This document shows positions 1 through 9,238 of a stretch of 64,000 nt of DNA, in pieces. The stretch's first letter is position 1, and every line of letters starts with the position of its first letter. The stretch is taken from assembly GCA_030066015.1 (NCBI GenBank), contig JASJCL010000013.1, positions 1-64,000 of the forward strand, given 5' to 3'. Under the pieces are notes generated by a model, which was given only the letters and a program-made list of their open reading frames with translations, was not told where the DNA came from and made no database searches. This stretch comes from Desulfosarcinaceae bacterium. Lineage in GTDB: Bacteria; Desulfobacterota; Desulfobacteria; Desulfobacterales; Desulfosarcinaceae. Made by a program: the position numbers and the translations under genes.

Positions 1-3000
1 CCCGATGCCAGAGATGTTCTGGTGAAGAATGATCATGTGCTGATAGCTGCCGGTGCTCAGGGGGTTTTGTTAATGGCGGCATCCCACGAAAGCAATACGG
101 CGCAACTGCTCGACGAAGACCCCGTACCCAACCTGGCCGCCAGTCGTTTGCTGACCGTTGAGGGGGGTGTGATTGCACTTTATAATGATCACATGATTCA
201 CTATCAATCCCCGTCAACATCCCCCCATCAGCTGACCCGAGTCGGCAGCCCATATTTCCTGACCGCTGTTTCCGACCAAATCGCCATCACCAGCCACAGC
301 AATCGCGTGTACTCACTAGAGGAGGAAGATGGACAACGCCTCCTGCGGAGTATCGCATACAGTGCTTCTGATGCGCCACAGGTTTTAGAGCGCTTTCCAG
401 TGGGCGCCTCGCGTCAGCTTGCCGCCACCGATGGTTGCTTGCTGTTAGCCGCTTCGACACCCGATCTGATCGGGCTTGCTCCTGGCCACACCGCCACAGT
501 AAATGTGTTCCGCAATGGGGATCTGGATTGTGATCCGTTGGATAGCCAACCCGTCGACCATCAGGTGGCAATCGCTGCCGGCACGTGCGGCGTCTACCTC
601 CTGGACGATCAGGGGCTGGGCCAAGCGCAGCAGATCGAGAGCGACGGTTTCGCTCGCAGTCTAGCGGTTGGTGAAAACGCCCTGTGGGTCGCCATGGGGT
701 CGGCGGGCCTTTTGCGTTTGGACCGCCAGGATCCCACCGAACCGGGCATTGCCTTCAGGCCGAACGCCTCGTATGCGGTCGACTTCCGGTGGATTCGCAT
801 CGTCGATCAGGTTGCCTATGTGATCGATGATCGGGGCGCAGCCGGCTCGCGCATCTGGGGGTTTCCGCTCTCGGCGACGCCCCCCTACCTGGATCTGGAT
901 GATGCCTTTTACGATAATATCATCTCCGGCGGGTATCCGGTGTTTCCCATTACGGACCTAGACGTGGCGCACGAGGTCATCGCCCTGGCCGACGGCTCCA
1001 GCCGCATCCATCTGATACGGCGCCGCCCATCTGACGGCAGCCTTGGCCGGCAGCGGATCTACGAACTGGATGATCGCTTTGAGCTGGTCCGGGTCGACAA
1101 GATCGCACTGGACGATGAGCGACTCTACGCCGCCTACCAGGATGATTACGATCCGATGGATTGCGGACTGCTGGAATTGGTGCTGGAGACATCTGGAGCG
1201 GATACCATCGAGGTCCCCGATTTCCATGACTTGCCCTGGCCCCACCACCGGCCCCAGGACGTTTTGATCGACGGACAAACGGCCATCTTGCCCTATCGGA
1301 GCGATTGGCTCAACGGTATCGCCGCCGTCGATTTGGGCCGGCAAGGGGAACTGTCTCTGGTGGGCCGCGTGTTGACCAAGGAGCCTGTACAGTGGGTGAC
1401 AGCTTCCGACGACTATCTGCACGCCGGCGGCGACCGCAGGGTGGGCCGCCTCCCCAAATTCCAACGCTTGGAGGTCAGCGTAGTCCCCCAGGCGCCCGAC
1501 CAACTGGTGGTGGAAACGCCCGCCACGGTGCCCGCTGCGGGCCGTTATAGTCTGTCCGCCGGTGACGACCAATCGCTTTACGCGGCGGTCCTATTTTCCG
1601 CGAACGCCGAGCTGTTCAGCACCCAAGCGGTCATCGTGGCCGGCAGCACAGCGGACTCCGACTACTTGGGTCAGGAGTTCAAAAACGTCGCCGATGCAGC
1701 CTACAACACGCTCATGGTAAACAGTTTTGGCGACCGCGTGCACTACCTCTGTGAGCTCTGGCCCTATCAGACCTACGTGCAACCGACCCTCAGCGCCCTG
1801 GAAAACGCGTTGGGGCAAGGGGTCGACGACCGCACCACCCAGCTCATCCTTTTTCTCGTGGGACACGGCACCAACGGCCGCCTGCAGTTGCGCGACAACG
1901 CCGCGGATGTGCTCACCGTCCGGCACCTGGATGCGATGCTGGACGCCCTACAGACCGAGCGCCAGGTCAAACGGATCCTGGTGGTCCTCGACGCCTGTTT
2001 CTCGGGCAGCTTTATCGACGACCTCGAGCCCCCCTCGTCAGATGTAACCCGTCTGGTGATTACCAGCAGCACCGCTGATGGCCGAGCCGCTTATGGTGAT
2101 GAGGGCAACGGCGCTTTCAGCATGCATTTCTGGCAGGCGCTCGAAGAGGCCGGCACCGGCATCGGCAGCGCCTTCGAAGCGGCGGCAGGCCAGTTCAGCG
2201 GATCGTTGCAGACGCCCCAGATCTGCGACTACGACAGCCGCCACCCAACCGTGGCGGACGTTACGGCCGCCGCCGATCAGCTGTGCATGCTGTCCGGCGG
2301 CACCCGCTACTTTCTGCGGCCGCACATCGATTTTGCCGCCGCCATCCTGGGGGACAGCTCCCAGCCGCAGTTGGCGCTGGAGGCCGGTGTTGTTCAGGCC
2401 GACCGGGTATGGTTCGACCTGCTCAGCCCCATCCATCTGCCGGAGGTCTATTTGGCCGGTGAGCATTCCGGCCATCCCCTGGCGCAGCGGCCCGGCATGC
2501 CCAATGCGTACGCCGGCAGTGTCACGCTGACTGACGGGCCGGGCACCTATGTGGTGTCGGTGAGAGCCGCCAAACGGAATCAGGCGTTTAATCTGGCCAC
2601 CGAACAGATGGACCCCATCGAGGTGTATGCGGCCCCCTGGCAGGTCCACGTGACCAGCGGCAGTGGCGAGAATGCCGCCGCCGCAGACGGTTTCGAGCCC
2701 GATGATCAGGCGCCGGCGGGCGCCATTGCCGTGATCAATACGGCTGCGCCCGCCAGGCACACCTTCCATCGGCAGGACGATGTGGATGGATACTGGTTTT
2801 ATGGGCTTGAAGGCGAAACCTATGTCCTGGAAACCCTCCTGCAGAGCACGGTCTGCGATCCCCAATTGGATCTGTTCGACGCGGATGGCACCTTTTTGCT
2901 CGACGCCACTCTCAATGCCGGGAACCTGGGCGAGATCGAGCGGCTGCAATGGGAGTGTCCGGCCGACGGGCTCTACCGGGCGGAAGTGTCCAATGCCGGA

Positions 3001-3396
3001 GAGACCTTCGGTGGTCCGGTGAACTACGCCCTGCGCATCAAAAAACCGGATGCGCCTTTGGCGGTGACGGTCACGGGACAAGTTCTGGACAGAAACCGGC
3101 AGCCCTTGTCCAGAGTGCGCATCCGCACCGACGATGAGATGACGGCCCTGTCCCATGAGGATGGGGATTTTCTCATGCTCCACCGTCCCGGTACCTTCCG
3201 CATGACCTGCGAAAGCGAGGGCTTCCCGGCGCGCACCCTCGACGTCTACTTCAGCGAAGGCAGCACCAACCATATCGAGGTGATCATGGGTGAACCCTCT
3301 GACCCTGATCCGTCCAAAAAACAACCGGGATCAGGGGGCGGTTCGGGCGGCGGCGGGTGTTTTCTAGGGTCACTGACCACAGATCATCGCTCTTAA
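1..3396 (+). CDS. Secreted beta-propeller / caspase-like (C13/C14-type) protein with CFI-box tail, 5' partial
   Basis: The reading frame is open from base 1, so the gene starts left of the window; the GTG at 22 is probably internal. Numbered from that GTG, residues 1-480 carry propeller-like repeats (blocks such as VAIAAGTCGVYLL). Residues 535-770 form a caspase-like peptidase domain with the His motif VGHGTNG (H615) and the Cys motif LDACFSGSF (C659), as in clan CD legumain/caspase relatives. About 893-1030 resembles a bacterial pre-peptidase C-terminal (PPC) domain and about 1037-1090 a carboxypeptidase-regulatory-like beta-sandwich. The chain ends in a Gly-rich linker, Cys-Phe-Leu and 10 further residues, resembling CFI-box-CTERM tails. 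It is probably exported. The substrate is unknown; both catalytic residues are present, so activity is plausible. Confidence 0.8.
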   Translation, partial: PDARDVLVKNDHVLIAAGAQGVLLMAASHESNTAQLLDEDPVPNLAASRLLTVEGGVIALYNDHMIHYQSPSTSPHQLTRVGSPYFLTAVSDQIAITSHSNRVYSLEEEDGQRLLRSIAYSASDAPQVLERFPVGASRQLAATDGCLLLAASTPDLIGLAPGHTATVNVFRNGDLDCDPLDSQPVDHQVAIAAGTCGVYLLDDQGLGQAQQIESDGFARSLAVGENALWVAMGSAGLLRLDRQDPTEPGIAFRPNASYAVDFRWIRIVDQVAYVIDDRGAAGSRIWGFPLSATPPYLDLDDAFYDNIISGGYPVFPITDLDVAHEVIALADGSSRIHLIRRRPSDGSLGRQRIYELDDRFELVRVDKIALDDERLYAAYQDDYDPMDCGLLELVLETSGADTIEVPDFHDLPWPHHRPQDVLIDGQTAILPYRSDWLNGIAAVDLGRQGELSLVGRVLTKEPVQWVTASDDYLHAGGDRRVGRLPKFQRLEVSVVPQAPDQLVVETPATVPAAGRYSLSAGDDQSLYAAVLFSANAELFSTQAVIVAGSTADSDYLGQEFKNVADAAYNTLMVNSFGDRVHYLCELWPYQTYVQPTLSALENALGQGVDDRTTQLILFLVGHGTNGRLQLRDNAADVLTVRHLDAMLDALQTERQVKRILVVLDACFSGSFIDDLEPPSSDVTRLVITSSTADGRAAYGDEGNGAFSMHFWQALEEAGTGIGSAFEAAAGQFSGSLQTPQICDYDSRHPTVADVTAAADQLCMLSGGTRYFLRPHIDFAAAILGDSSQPQLALEAGVVQADRVWFDLLSPIHLPEVYLAGEHSGHPLAQRPGMPNAYAGSVTLTDGPGTYVVSVRAAKRNQAFNLATEQMDPIEVYAAPWQVHVTSGSGENAAAADGFEPDDQAPAGAIAVINTAAPARHTFHRQDDVDGYWFYGLEGETYVLETLLQSTVCDPQLDLFDADGTFLLDATLNAGNLGEIERLQWECPADGLYRAEVSNAGETFGGPVNYALRIKKPDAPLAVTVTGQVLDRNRQPLSRVRIRTDDEMTALSHEDGDFLMLHRPGTFRMTCESEGFPARTLDVYFSEGSTNHIEVIMGEPSDPDPSKKQPGSGGGSGGGGCFLGSLTTDHRS

Positions 3397-3419
3397 TTCA
3401 AAGCAGAAAGGGAGCGCAA

Positions 3420-4661
3420 ATGGAGCGTTCAGGCAGGTGGGTCGGGGCAGTGGTTGTGGCGATCGTTTGCCTGGCGGGAGTGTGCGGCCAACAGAAGGCG
3501 GCGCTGGCCGCCACCTACTATGTGTCCGCAGTGGGTGACAATGACAATGAGGGCACATCGCCGAACCAGCCCTGGCAAACCATTGCACAAGTCAGTCACG
3601 ATGACATTCAAAGAAAGCTCAAAGCCGGCGACCGAGTGCTTTTTCGAGCAGGGGATACTTTTGCGGGCGAGCTCCGGATTTCGGCTTCCGGAGCAGTGGG
3701 CCAACCGCTGGTGTTCGGCCGCTATCCGCAGGGGACCGCCGGCGACGATCCGCAGATCAGGGGTTCCGTGCGCATTACCGGCAGCCAGGTCACCCTCGAA
3801 CACCTGGACATTCGGGCGTTTGCGGCCTGCGGCGTCCGCATCCAGGATACAGACAGCGTGACAGTGCGCCACTGCCGCATCCACGACCCCTCCTACAGTC
3901 AGAGCACCAGCGGTGTCATCGTTGACCGCTCCACTGCGGTCACCCTGGCAACCAACCGTGTGCACAGCGGTTTGGACTACGGCCTGCAGATCGATTCTAG
4001 CGATCGGGTGCGGGTGGCCGCCAATACCGTCTATGATTGCCGACAAGCGCTGCTCCGCGTGCGCGATGCCGCCAACATGGAGATCGAGGAAAATCTCTGC
4101 TTTACGTCAAACGGTGGTGCCAGTCGCGGTGAGCGCGGCCTTGCCATCCTCATCCGTTTGTCCAATGACTCTCCAGCCTACACCCCCGCGGGTGCCAATC
4201 TGTTGGTTCGCTCCAACGCCATTGCCAATTGCCGGGGAGCGTTGCGGCTGGTCAGGGAACGCGGCGCCCCCAATTCGTTTGAGGGGCTGCAGATCCTCAA
4301 CAACACCCTGGTCTCCAGCGATGTTCACTTTAACGTTATAAACCGTGCTGCCGACGGCGGTTTCGGGACGGCCAGGGTCGCCAACACTATCTCCTATTTC
4401 CCGTCCAATTGTACGGACGTGGATCAGCGGCATTTTGGCGGCAACGCCTTCACCGCCGACACGCTTAAATACCGCAGCAATCTCTACTGGCCCACTGCTC
4501 CGCCGCCGCGCGACGATACGGCGGATGAATTGACGGCTGATCCTGGACCTGGACTTGTCGGCGGTGTCGACTGGTGCCATTTGCAGGTGGACGAAATCAC
4601 GCAATGGTTCTTCCCAAAGTCTATCCCCGCTCCCGCCATCAATATCCGCGTGATCGATTAG
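3420..4661 (+). CDS. Secreted right-handed parallel beta-helix repeat protein
   Basis: The 413-residue product begins with a signal peptide (hydrophobic VGAVVVAIVCLAGVC, likely cleavage near ALAA). The segment TYYVSAVGDNDNEGTSPNQPW is typical of the start of secreted pectate-lyase-like beta-helix proteins. Residues about 80-330 are rungs rich in Asn, Val, Ile and Arg (for example VTLEHLDIRAFAACGVRIQD), matching PbH1/right-handed beta-helix repeats. The ATG at 3420 is chosen because AAAGGGAG lies just upstream and the signal peptide starts there; an in-frame ATG at 3357 overlaps the previous gene. It could bind or cleave a polysaccharide, but no catalytic signature is recognised. It sits 23 bp after the propeller/caspase gene and is probably co-transcribed. 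Confidence 0.75.
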   Translation: MERSGRWVGAVVVAIVCLAGVCGQQKAALAATYYVSAVGDNDNEGTSPNQPWQTIAQVSHDDIQRKLKAGDRVLFRAGDTFAGELRISASGAVGQPLVFGRYPQGTAGDDPQIRGSVRITGSQVTLEHLDIRAFAACGVRIQDTDSVTVRHCRIHDPSYSQSTSGVIVDRSTAVTLATNRVHSGLDYGLQIDSSDRVRVAANTVYDCRQALLRVRDAANMEIEENLCFTSNGGASRGERGLAILIRLSNDSPAYTPAGANLLVRSNAIANCRGALRLVRERGAPNSFEGLQILNNTLVSSDVHFNVINRAADGGFGTARVANTISYFPSNCTDVDQRHFGGNAFTADTLKYRSNLYWPTAPPPRDDTADELTADPGPGLVGGVDWCHLQVDEITQWFFPKSIPAPAINIRVID

Positions 4662-4785
4662 GCCAAGACATCCACCTCGATAGCATGGATATCTATCCGT
4701 TAATTGCGTTGCGGCCGCTAACGGCATGCTTTTGATGTCGCCAGGTTTTGCGGTTCATGTCACCGGCGATGCTGCGGCATCCGAC

Positions 4786-5421
4786 TCACAGTCGGGCCAC
4801 GACCCTCACTGGTGCCCCGTCCGCCTCGGTGAGGGGCAGCGGCAGGCAGGTTACCTGGAACCCGCTGACGGGCAGCTGCTCCAGGCGGCAGAGGTTTTCG
4901 ATGATCAGGATGTCGCGGCTGAGCAGCGCTATGTGGACGGGGTAGCTCTGGGTGTCCAAGCGGTCCACCGAGATGGCGTCAACGCCAATGGCCTTCATCG
5001 GCAGGTCTGCCAGCCAGACCGCCGCTGCGGGGCTCAGCACGGGATGTGGTTCGAAGTAGGCCGGTGTTCCCCAGCGATTCCCCCATCCGGTGTGCAGGAA
5101 GATAAAGGCGGCCTGGCGCAGCACCTGGGCCTGCGTTTCGAGATGGCCCACCGAGATGACGTCTCCATCGGCGGCATCCACCCTCAGGCAACATCCCGCT
5201 CCAACGAAGCTGTCCACCGGATAGCTGTCCAGATGGCGTCCGCCGGCGATCAGGTGGGAGGGGGCGTCCATGTGGGTGCCGGTGTGCGAGTAGCAGGTCA
5301 GTAATTTCTCGGCAAAGCCCTCCCTTTCGATGCGGCACGCCTGAGCGATCGTCGGCGGTTCGGTACCTGGGTAAACGGGCATGTCGGGGTGGATGGGGTG
5401 GGTCAGGTCGATCAGGGGCAT
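4786..5421 (-). CDS. Cyclase family protein (kynurenine formamidase-like metal hydrolase)
   Basis: The 211-residue protein has the cyclase/KynB signature: LIDLTHPIHPDMPVYPG near the N-terminus and the metal-binding HTGTHMDAPSH motif at about residues 46-56. Its length is normal for the family, which includes arylformamidase and related amide or lactone hydrolases. It lies 9 bp downstream of the SDR gene and is the last gene of a three-gene minus-strand operon (DUF3783, SDR, cyclase). The physiological substrate cannot be told from sequence. No tryptophan-degradation genes are nearby, so a kynurenine role is not supported. Confidence 0.85.
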   Translation of the reverse strand: MPLIDLTHPIHPDMPVYPGTEPPTIAQACRIEREGFAEKLLTCYSHTGTHMDAPSHLIAGGRHLDSYPVDSFVGAGCCLRVDAADGDVISVGHLETQAQVLRQAAFIFLHTGWGNRWGTPAYFEPHPVLSPAAAVWLADLPMKAIGVDAISVDRLDTQSYPVHIALLSRDILIIENLCRLEQLPVSGFQVTCLPLPLTEADGAPVRVVARL

Positions 5422-5430
5422 CCGCCAACC

Positions 5431-6264
5431 TCAATGGTTCTCGACGGCGCGCAAGCGCAGCACCTGCAGATCTTCAGTGATGATGCGCTCGGCGTCGGCG
5501 ATCAGGGCATCGATATCGTCGACCACGTGCAGATAGCGGCCGCTTAAGGCGTCTGCCCGCCCGCTGGCGATAGACAGGCACAGATGGGCGACACGCTTTG
5601 CCGAGAGCCACTGCCTTGCGGGGATCTGGTCATAGGTTGGCAGCTTCTGGCTGAGGTCGGTCTTGACCAGTCCGGGGCTGACCGCAAAAACCGTAACCCC
5701 GCTACCCTCCAGGTCGGCGTGCAGGGTGTCCGTCAGGCGCAACAGGGCCGCTTTGCTGATGGCATAGGGTCCCATACCAGCTATGGGGTCGATGCCGGCG
5801 TTGCTGCCGATATTGATGATGCGGCCGCTGCTCTGGGCGATCATGGTGGGCAATACGGCCTGGGTGCACTGCATGACGCCCTTGAGGTTGACGTCAAAGA
5901 CTTTCCCCCAATCCTCCGGCGCCTGCACCCACCAGGGGCCTGGGGTGCCCAGAACTCCGGCATTGTTCACCAGTAGGTCGATGTTGCCGCACGCTGCCCG
6001 CATGTCGGCTGCCATGGCCGCGACCTGCTGCCAGTCGGTGACGTCCACCACCAGGGGGATGGCGGCGCCGCCGGCCGTGCGGATATCCTCCGCCGTTTTG
6101 GCCAAGTCCGCCTGGCGGCGTCCGGCGAGACCCACGGTGGCACCGGCGGCGGCGAGCCCTCGGGCGATCTCACAGCCGATGCCTTTGCCAGCGCCGGTGA
6201 CGATGGCCGCCTGACCCTTCAACGGGTCTTTGCCCACGCCGCTTCTGGTTGTTGCGAAGGTCAT
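5431..6264 (-). CDS. Short-chain dehydrogenase/reductase (SDR)
   Basis: This classical SDR oxidoreductase has the Rossmann cofactor motif TGAGKGIG near residue 22, NNAG in mid-protein and the catalytic Ser-Tyr-Lys in SNAGIDPIAGMGPYAISK. The start is the ATG at 6264, because its ATGA overlaps the stop codon of the upstream DUF3783 gene, a sign of translational coupling; longer in-frame starts would run into that gene. The resulting product is about 277 residues, usual for the family. The arginine in TVGLAGRR after beta-2 suggests NADP(H) preference, which is inference. The substrate is unknown. Confidence 0.9.
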   Translation of the reverse strand: MTFATTRSGVGKDPLKGQAAIVTGAGKGIGCEIARGLAAAGATVGLAGRRQADLAKTAEDIRTAGGAAIPLVVDVTDWQQVAAMAADMRAACGNIDLLVNNAGVLGTPGPWWVQAPEDWGKVFDVNLKGVMQCTQAVLPTMIAQSSGRIINIGSNAGIDPIAGMGPYAISKAALLRLTDTLHADLEGSGVTVFAVSPGLVKTDLSQKLPTYDQIPARQWLSAKRVAHLCLSIASGRADALSGRYLHVVDDIDALIADAERIITEDLQVLRLRAVENH

Positions 6265-6698
6265 TTGCGCTGCCGGGCCATGGCTGCCCGTTCGGCCGCC
6301 AACTCCGTGAGCAGGGCGTTCAGTGTCCAGGTGGCGGAGGTTGGCGTGAGCACGGCCCATAGGGTCGCGGGCAGGCCCACTTGGCGGGAGAGATTCATCA
6401 GCAGGTGAAACTCCTTTTGCAGCAGGCCTCCGGCGATGACGGCCCGGGGATGGTCGGGGGCTGGTTCCTTAGGAGGGCTCGCAGGCTGCTTAAAGAGATC
6501 ATCCAAACGAACTGCGCCATCCTCCGAGCTGCTCCAGCAAAGATCCACCTCATCGATCTCAGAGACCTTCACGAGCCGGCTGAAATCTGCCTGGGCGGGC
6601 GCGTCGAAACCGCACAAGATCAGCCTGCGCGGTCCCATAAGGGGCTGTTGGGAAGCATCCAGTTTGTCAAACGTTGCGTCCGTATCCGACATTGCCAT
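6261..6698 (-). CDS. DUF3783 domain-containing protein
   Basis: The 145-residue soluble protein has a C-terminal half (RAVIAGGL, then VGLPATLWAVLTPTSATWTLNALLTEL) matching the DUF3783 pattern, in which an alanine-valine-isoleucine strand is followed by a lysine- or leucine-rich helix and the conserved AVLTPTN.xWTL block. No enzymatic function is known for the family. The N-terminal half (LILCGFDAPAQADFSRLVK) looks like a second, diverged copy of the same fold, as in other family members. It is the first gene of the SDR/cyclase operon and overlaps the SDR start by 4 bp. Confidence 0.8.
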   Translation of the reverse strand: MAMSDTDATFDKLDASQQPLMGPRRLILCGFDAPAQADFSRLVKVSEIDEVDLCWSSSEDGAVRLDDLFKQPASPPKEPAPDHPRAVIAGGLLQKEFHLLMNLSRQVGLPATLWAVLTPTSATWTLNALLTELAAERAAMARQRK

Positions 6699-6822
6699 CG
6701 CCTCCTTTCATGCAGGACGTTCCTTAGCGGGCCTGCTACCGCTGGTGGGCCCGCTGTACGAGGGAGGCATAGCACTGTCGGTGGTGACGGGTCAACGGCG
6801 CGGTTCTCAAAAAGCAGCACCC

Positions 6823-8586
6823 TCAGCGTTGATTGACGAGGTCCAAAAAGCAACCGCCACCGCCACCGCCGCCCTCACTCAGTGGTGTCGGTGGCGGCGG
6901 TGTATCCTCAAAAGACACCCCCACCGGATCGACGATGACGCCGTTGATCAGACCGTCTCCATCACCTTTGCCACCATCGCTTAGGGTGATCCTGATGACC
7001 CCTTCATCCGCGGATACCTCGCTGTGTGTGTCGTAAGGATGGTAGCCACTGGTGGGGTCGTACTTCAGGACAGCGGCCGTTGCCGGTATGCTCTGATCGA
7101 CATAGAGCGACACACTGACCGTGTCACCGGGGGCATCGGTTTCGATGCGCATGGCCAATAGACCCCAGGGCAAAGGGTCGGGTGGCGAGGTGTCCATTTC
7201 CAGATCGGCAGGGTCCACTGTGGTTGCCCTCACGAGCTGCCCATTGCCAGCGTTCAGTGCTATGCCGAAGAGCGCTTCGCCGGCCGCACTGGTCAACCGC
7301 AGCAGATCGGGCTGATTTTCGTCGGGGACCTCGTCGCCATCAAGGTCTGTGCTTTCGGTGGGCTCCAAGGTGTCGGGGACGCCATTGGCGTTGGTATCCG
7401 TGAGTGTGTTGTCGGCGGTGATGAAGGCGACTGGCTGTGACCAGGGCGAGGTAAAACCGCTGCTGTCAATGAAGCGCACGCGCCAGTAATAGGTGCTCGC
7501 CGGAAGGACGTACGGTCCAGCCAAGGGCAATTGGACCAGGTGCGTTGCACTTAATCCATCCACTACTGGCGTGGCGAAGGCGTCGTCCAGAGCCAACTGC
7601 CATTGGCTCTGGACATGCGTATCGCCCTGATCGGGGTCGCTGAAAGCGTCGACGGTCAATACAAGGGGAGACTCGGAGAGCATCTCCTGATCCAGTGGTG
7701 AGATGGGCAGCGGCCGATCCGGAGGAAAGTTGCCGCGGCCCTGAGGCAGGCGTTCGAGCGAGAAGTTAATCTCTGCAGCGCTCAGTTCGGCCAGCGTGGC
7801 CCCGCGCCGGGGCGCGCTTTGCTCATATCCTGGCGCCCCGGCGGTGATGGTAATATTGACTCCCGCGGGATGGACGATCAGGTATTTGCCGTCCGGTTGC
7901 AGGCTGACGGCCGAGCGTGTGGCGGTTGTGCCCGACTGGTCATCCTCTTCGAAAAACGACTTTACCCAGCCCCCAATAAGCGCCTCTTGCGAATCGGCAT
8001 CTGTCAGGCTACCGGTGATGAATCCGGCGAAATCCCGTGAGCGATCAACGGAAATCACATAGGTGTTGTTATCGGCGGGGGCCTGCTGCGGAAACACACG
8101 CAGGAACACAAACCCGTCGGCAGCGGCCATCAGGAGAAAGCGTAGCACTGGCTCCGTTTCTCCAGCAAATACTTCGTCCTCGGTGATCTGCAGCGAGCGG
8201 GTTACTCCGTTGTCATCGATCTGGAAGCCATCCACGCCGAGGGTCTCTGCTCCAACCTCGCCGAAAAAATTGATCTCATACTCCGCATTCTGCACAGCGT
8301 AGAATTTGACCCAATCCTCATCTCTCTCGCGATGAAAATTGTGCTCCTGGGGGAAATAGGTCGAACAGCCGTCCAGGCCAATGTCGCAGCGCTGGATCAT
8401 ACCGATGCCAATGGGTGTCGCCGCCTGGGGCGTGTCATCATTGGCCGGGGGAGTATCGAAAGCATCTGCCGGCGGCAAGGCCAGAACGCTTACTGGCAAG
8501 ATTGTCAAAAGAAAAAAGATGCATGCAAAGCCAAGCATGTATCGCCGGATGCCGGTTGTCTTGGGTAGGTCGGGGTCCGCTTTCAT
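6823..8586 (-). CDS. Secreted choice-of-anchor U domain protein with CFI-box tail
   Basis: The product is 587 residues with a basic n-region, a hydrophobic segment (MLGFACIFFLLTILPVSVLA) and cleavage near ALP. Following regions: a PPC-like sandwich at about 40-190, a carboxypeptidase-regulatory-like segment at about 190-280, and a fibronectin-like region containing STYYWRVRFID. Next comes a calcium-binding-type Asp-rich stretch (DTNANGVPD, DLDGDEVPDENQ). The C-terminal domain has the pattern LSDGGKGDGDGLINGVIVDP of choice-of-anchor U. It ends with eight glycines, Cys-Phe-Leu and six residues. The ATG at 8586 is preferred because AAGGAGG sits 8 nt upstream; a nearby ATG at 8592 is too close to it. 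Function is probably surface display or adhesion. Confidence 0.75.
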   Translation of the reverse strand: MKADPDLPKTTGIRRYMLGFACIFFLLTILPVSVLALPPADAFDTPPANDDTPQAATPIGIGMIQRCDIGLDGCSTYFPQEHNFHRERDEDWVKFYAVQNAEYEINFFGEVGAETLGVDGFQIDDNGVTRSLQITEDEVFAGETEPVLRFLLMAAADGFVFLRVFPQQAPADNNTYVISVDRSRDFAGFITGSLTDADSQEALIGGWVKSFFEEDDQSGTTATRSAVSLQPDGKYLIVHPAGVNITITAGAPGYEQSAPRRGATLAELSAAEINFSLERLPQGRGNFPPDRPLPISPLDQEMLSESPLVLTVDAFSDPDQGDTHVQSQWQLALDDAFATPVVDGLSATHLVQLPLAGPYVLPASTYYWRVRFIDSSGFTSPWSQPVAFITADNTLTDTNANGVPDTLEPTESTDLDGDEVPDENQPDLLRLTSAAGEALFGIALNAGNGQLVRATTVDPADLEMDTSPPDPLPWGLLAMRIETDAPGDTVSVSLYVDQSIPATAAVLKYDPTSGYHPYDTHSEVSADEGVIRITLSDGGKGDGDGLINGVIVDPVGVSFEDTPPPPTPLSEGGGGGGGCFLDLVNQR

Positions 8587-9238
8587 GATCATGTCCTCCT
8601 TAACATCGCTCTGTATATCGCGTCCACGGGAGCACTTGGCGCTCCAAATCGCTGACGAGCGAGGTAGAGATATTTCTTGAAATGCCGCTTGACGCTGATT
8701 CCGGGCGATGCTGGCATTCGCTTGCTCCATAAATATCCAAACTGTTGGAGACTTCAGGGTTGACTTGATCGGCCGGATGGTCCGAAACTAAAAGCCCTTA
8801 AGGACCCGGCTCAACCAGATGCTATTCACGTCAGACGGCACTATCCCTCGGTCTCCAGGTTGGCCGCAGCGACGGGCGCTGTCACCAGCCCTTGCCACCA
8901 GGATTGAGCGGCAGTCGGCGTGCAGGTGGTTCCCAAAGCTCAAGGCGAAGCGCTTGAGGCGCAAGCACCATGACGCTGGAACATTTGCGCAACATTTGTA
9001 CAGTCAAGTCGAGACGGTGGGTGAAGAGGCCTACCCGTGGGGCCTGGTGGCGAGCAGCGCAAGTTGCCTGCATTCACCAGAGTAGGTTGCAGACCAGCCG
9101 CTGAACGAGCGCATTTACATTTGGCGTCGGGCAAGGTGGTTCGCTGACATTGGTAGCGCCCTCTAACCATTCAGTATTGAAACGAATTGACGGCAGTCAA
9201 TGCCGAAGTGAAAAATACCCTCTGATCAGGAGGCAGTT
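8587..9238. other. Intergenic region, no supported gene
   Basis: This 650-bp gap separates divergently oriented genes (choice-of-anchor U protein leftward, pentapeptide protein rightward). Short reading frames here have no convincing start signal or recognisable protein. The only clear element is an AGGAGG ribosome site at about 9228-9233 serving the gene at 9239. Promoters for both neighbours should lie here, but I could not assign them. Confidence 0.5.

Noticed and set aside
2038-3324. Long minus-strand frame (428 codons) opposite the caspase-like gene
   Set aside because: It is the complement of a clear coding gene with recognisable domains; its translation has no family features and no ribosome site.
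8819-9085. 88-codon plus-strand frame in the 8.6-9.2 kb gap
   Set aside because: No ribosome site, no recognisable product; a competing minus frame overlaps.
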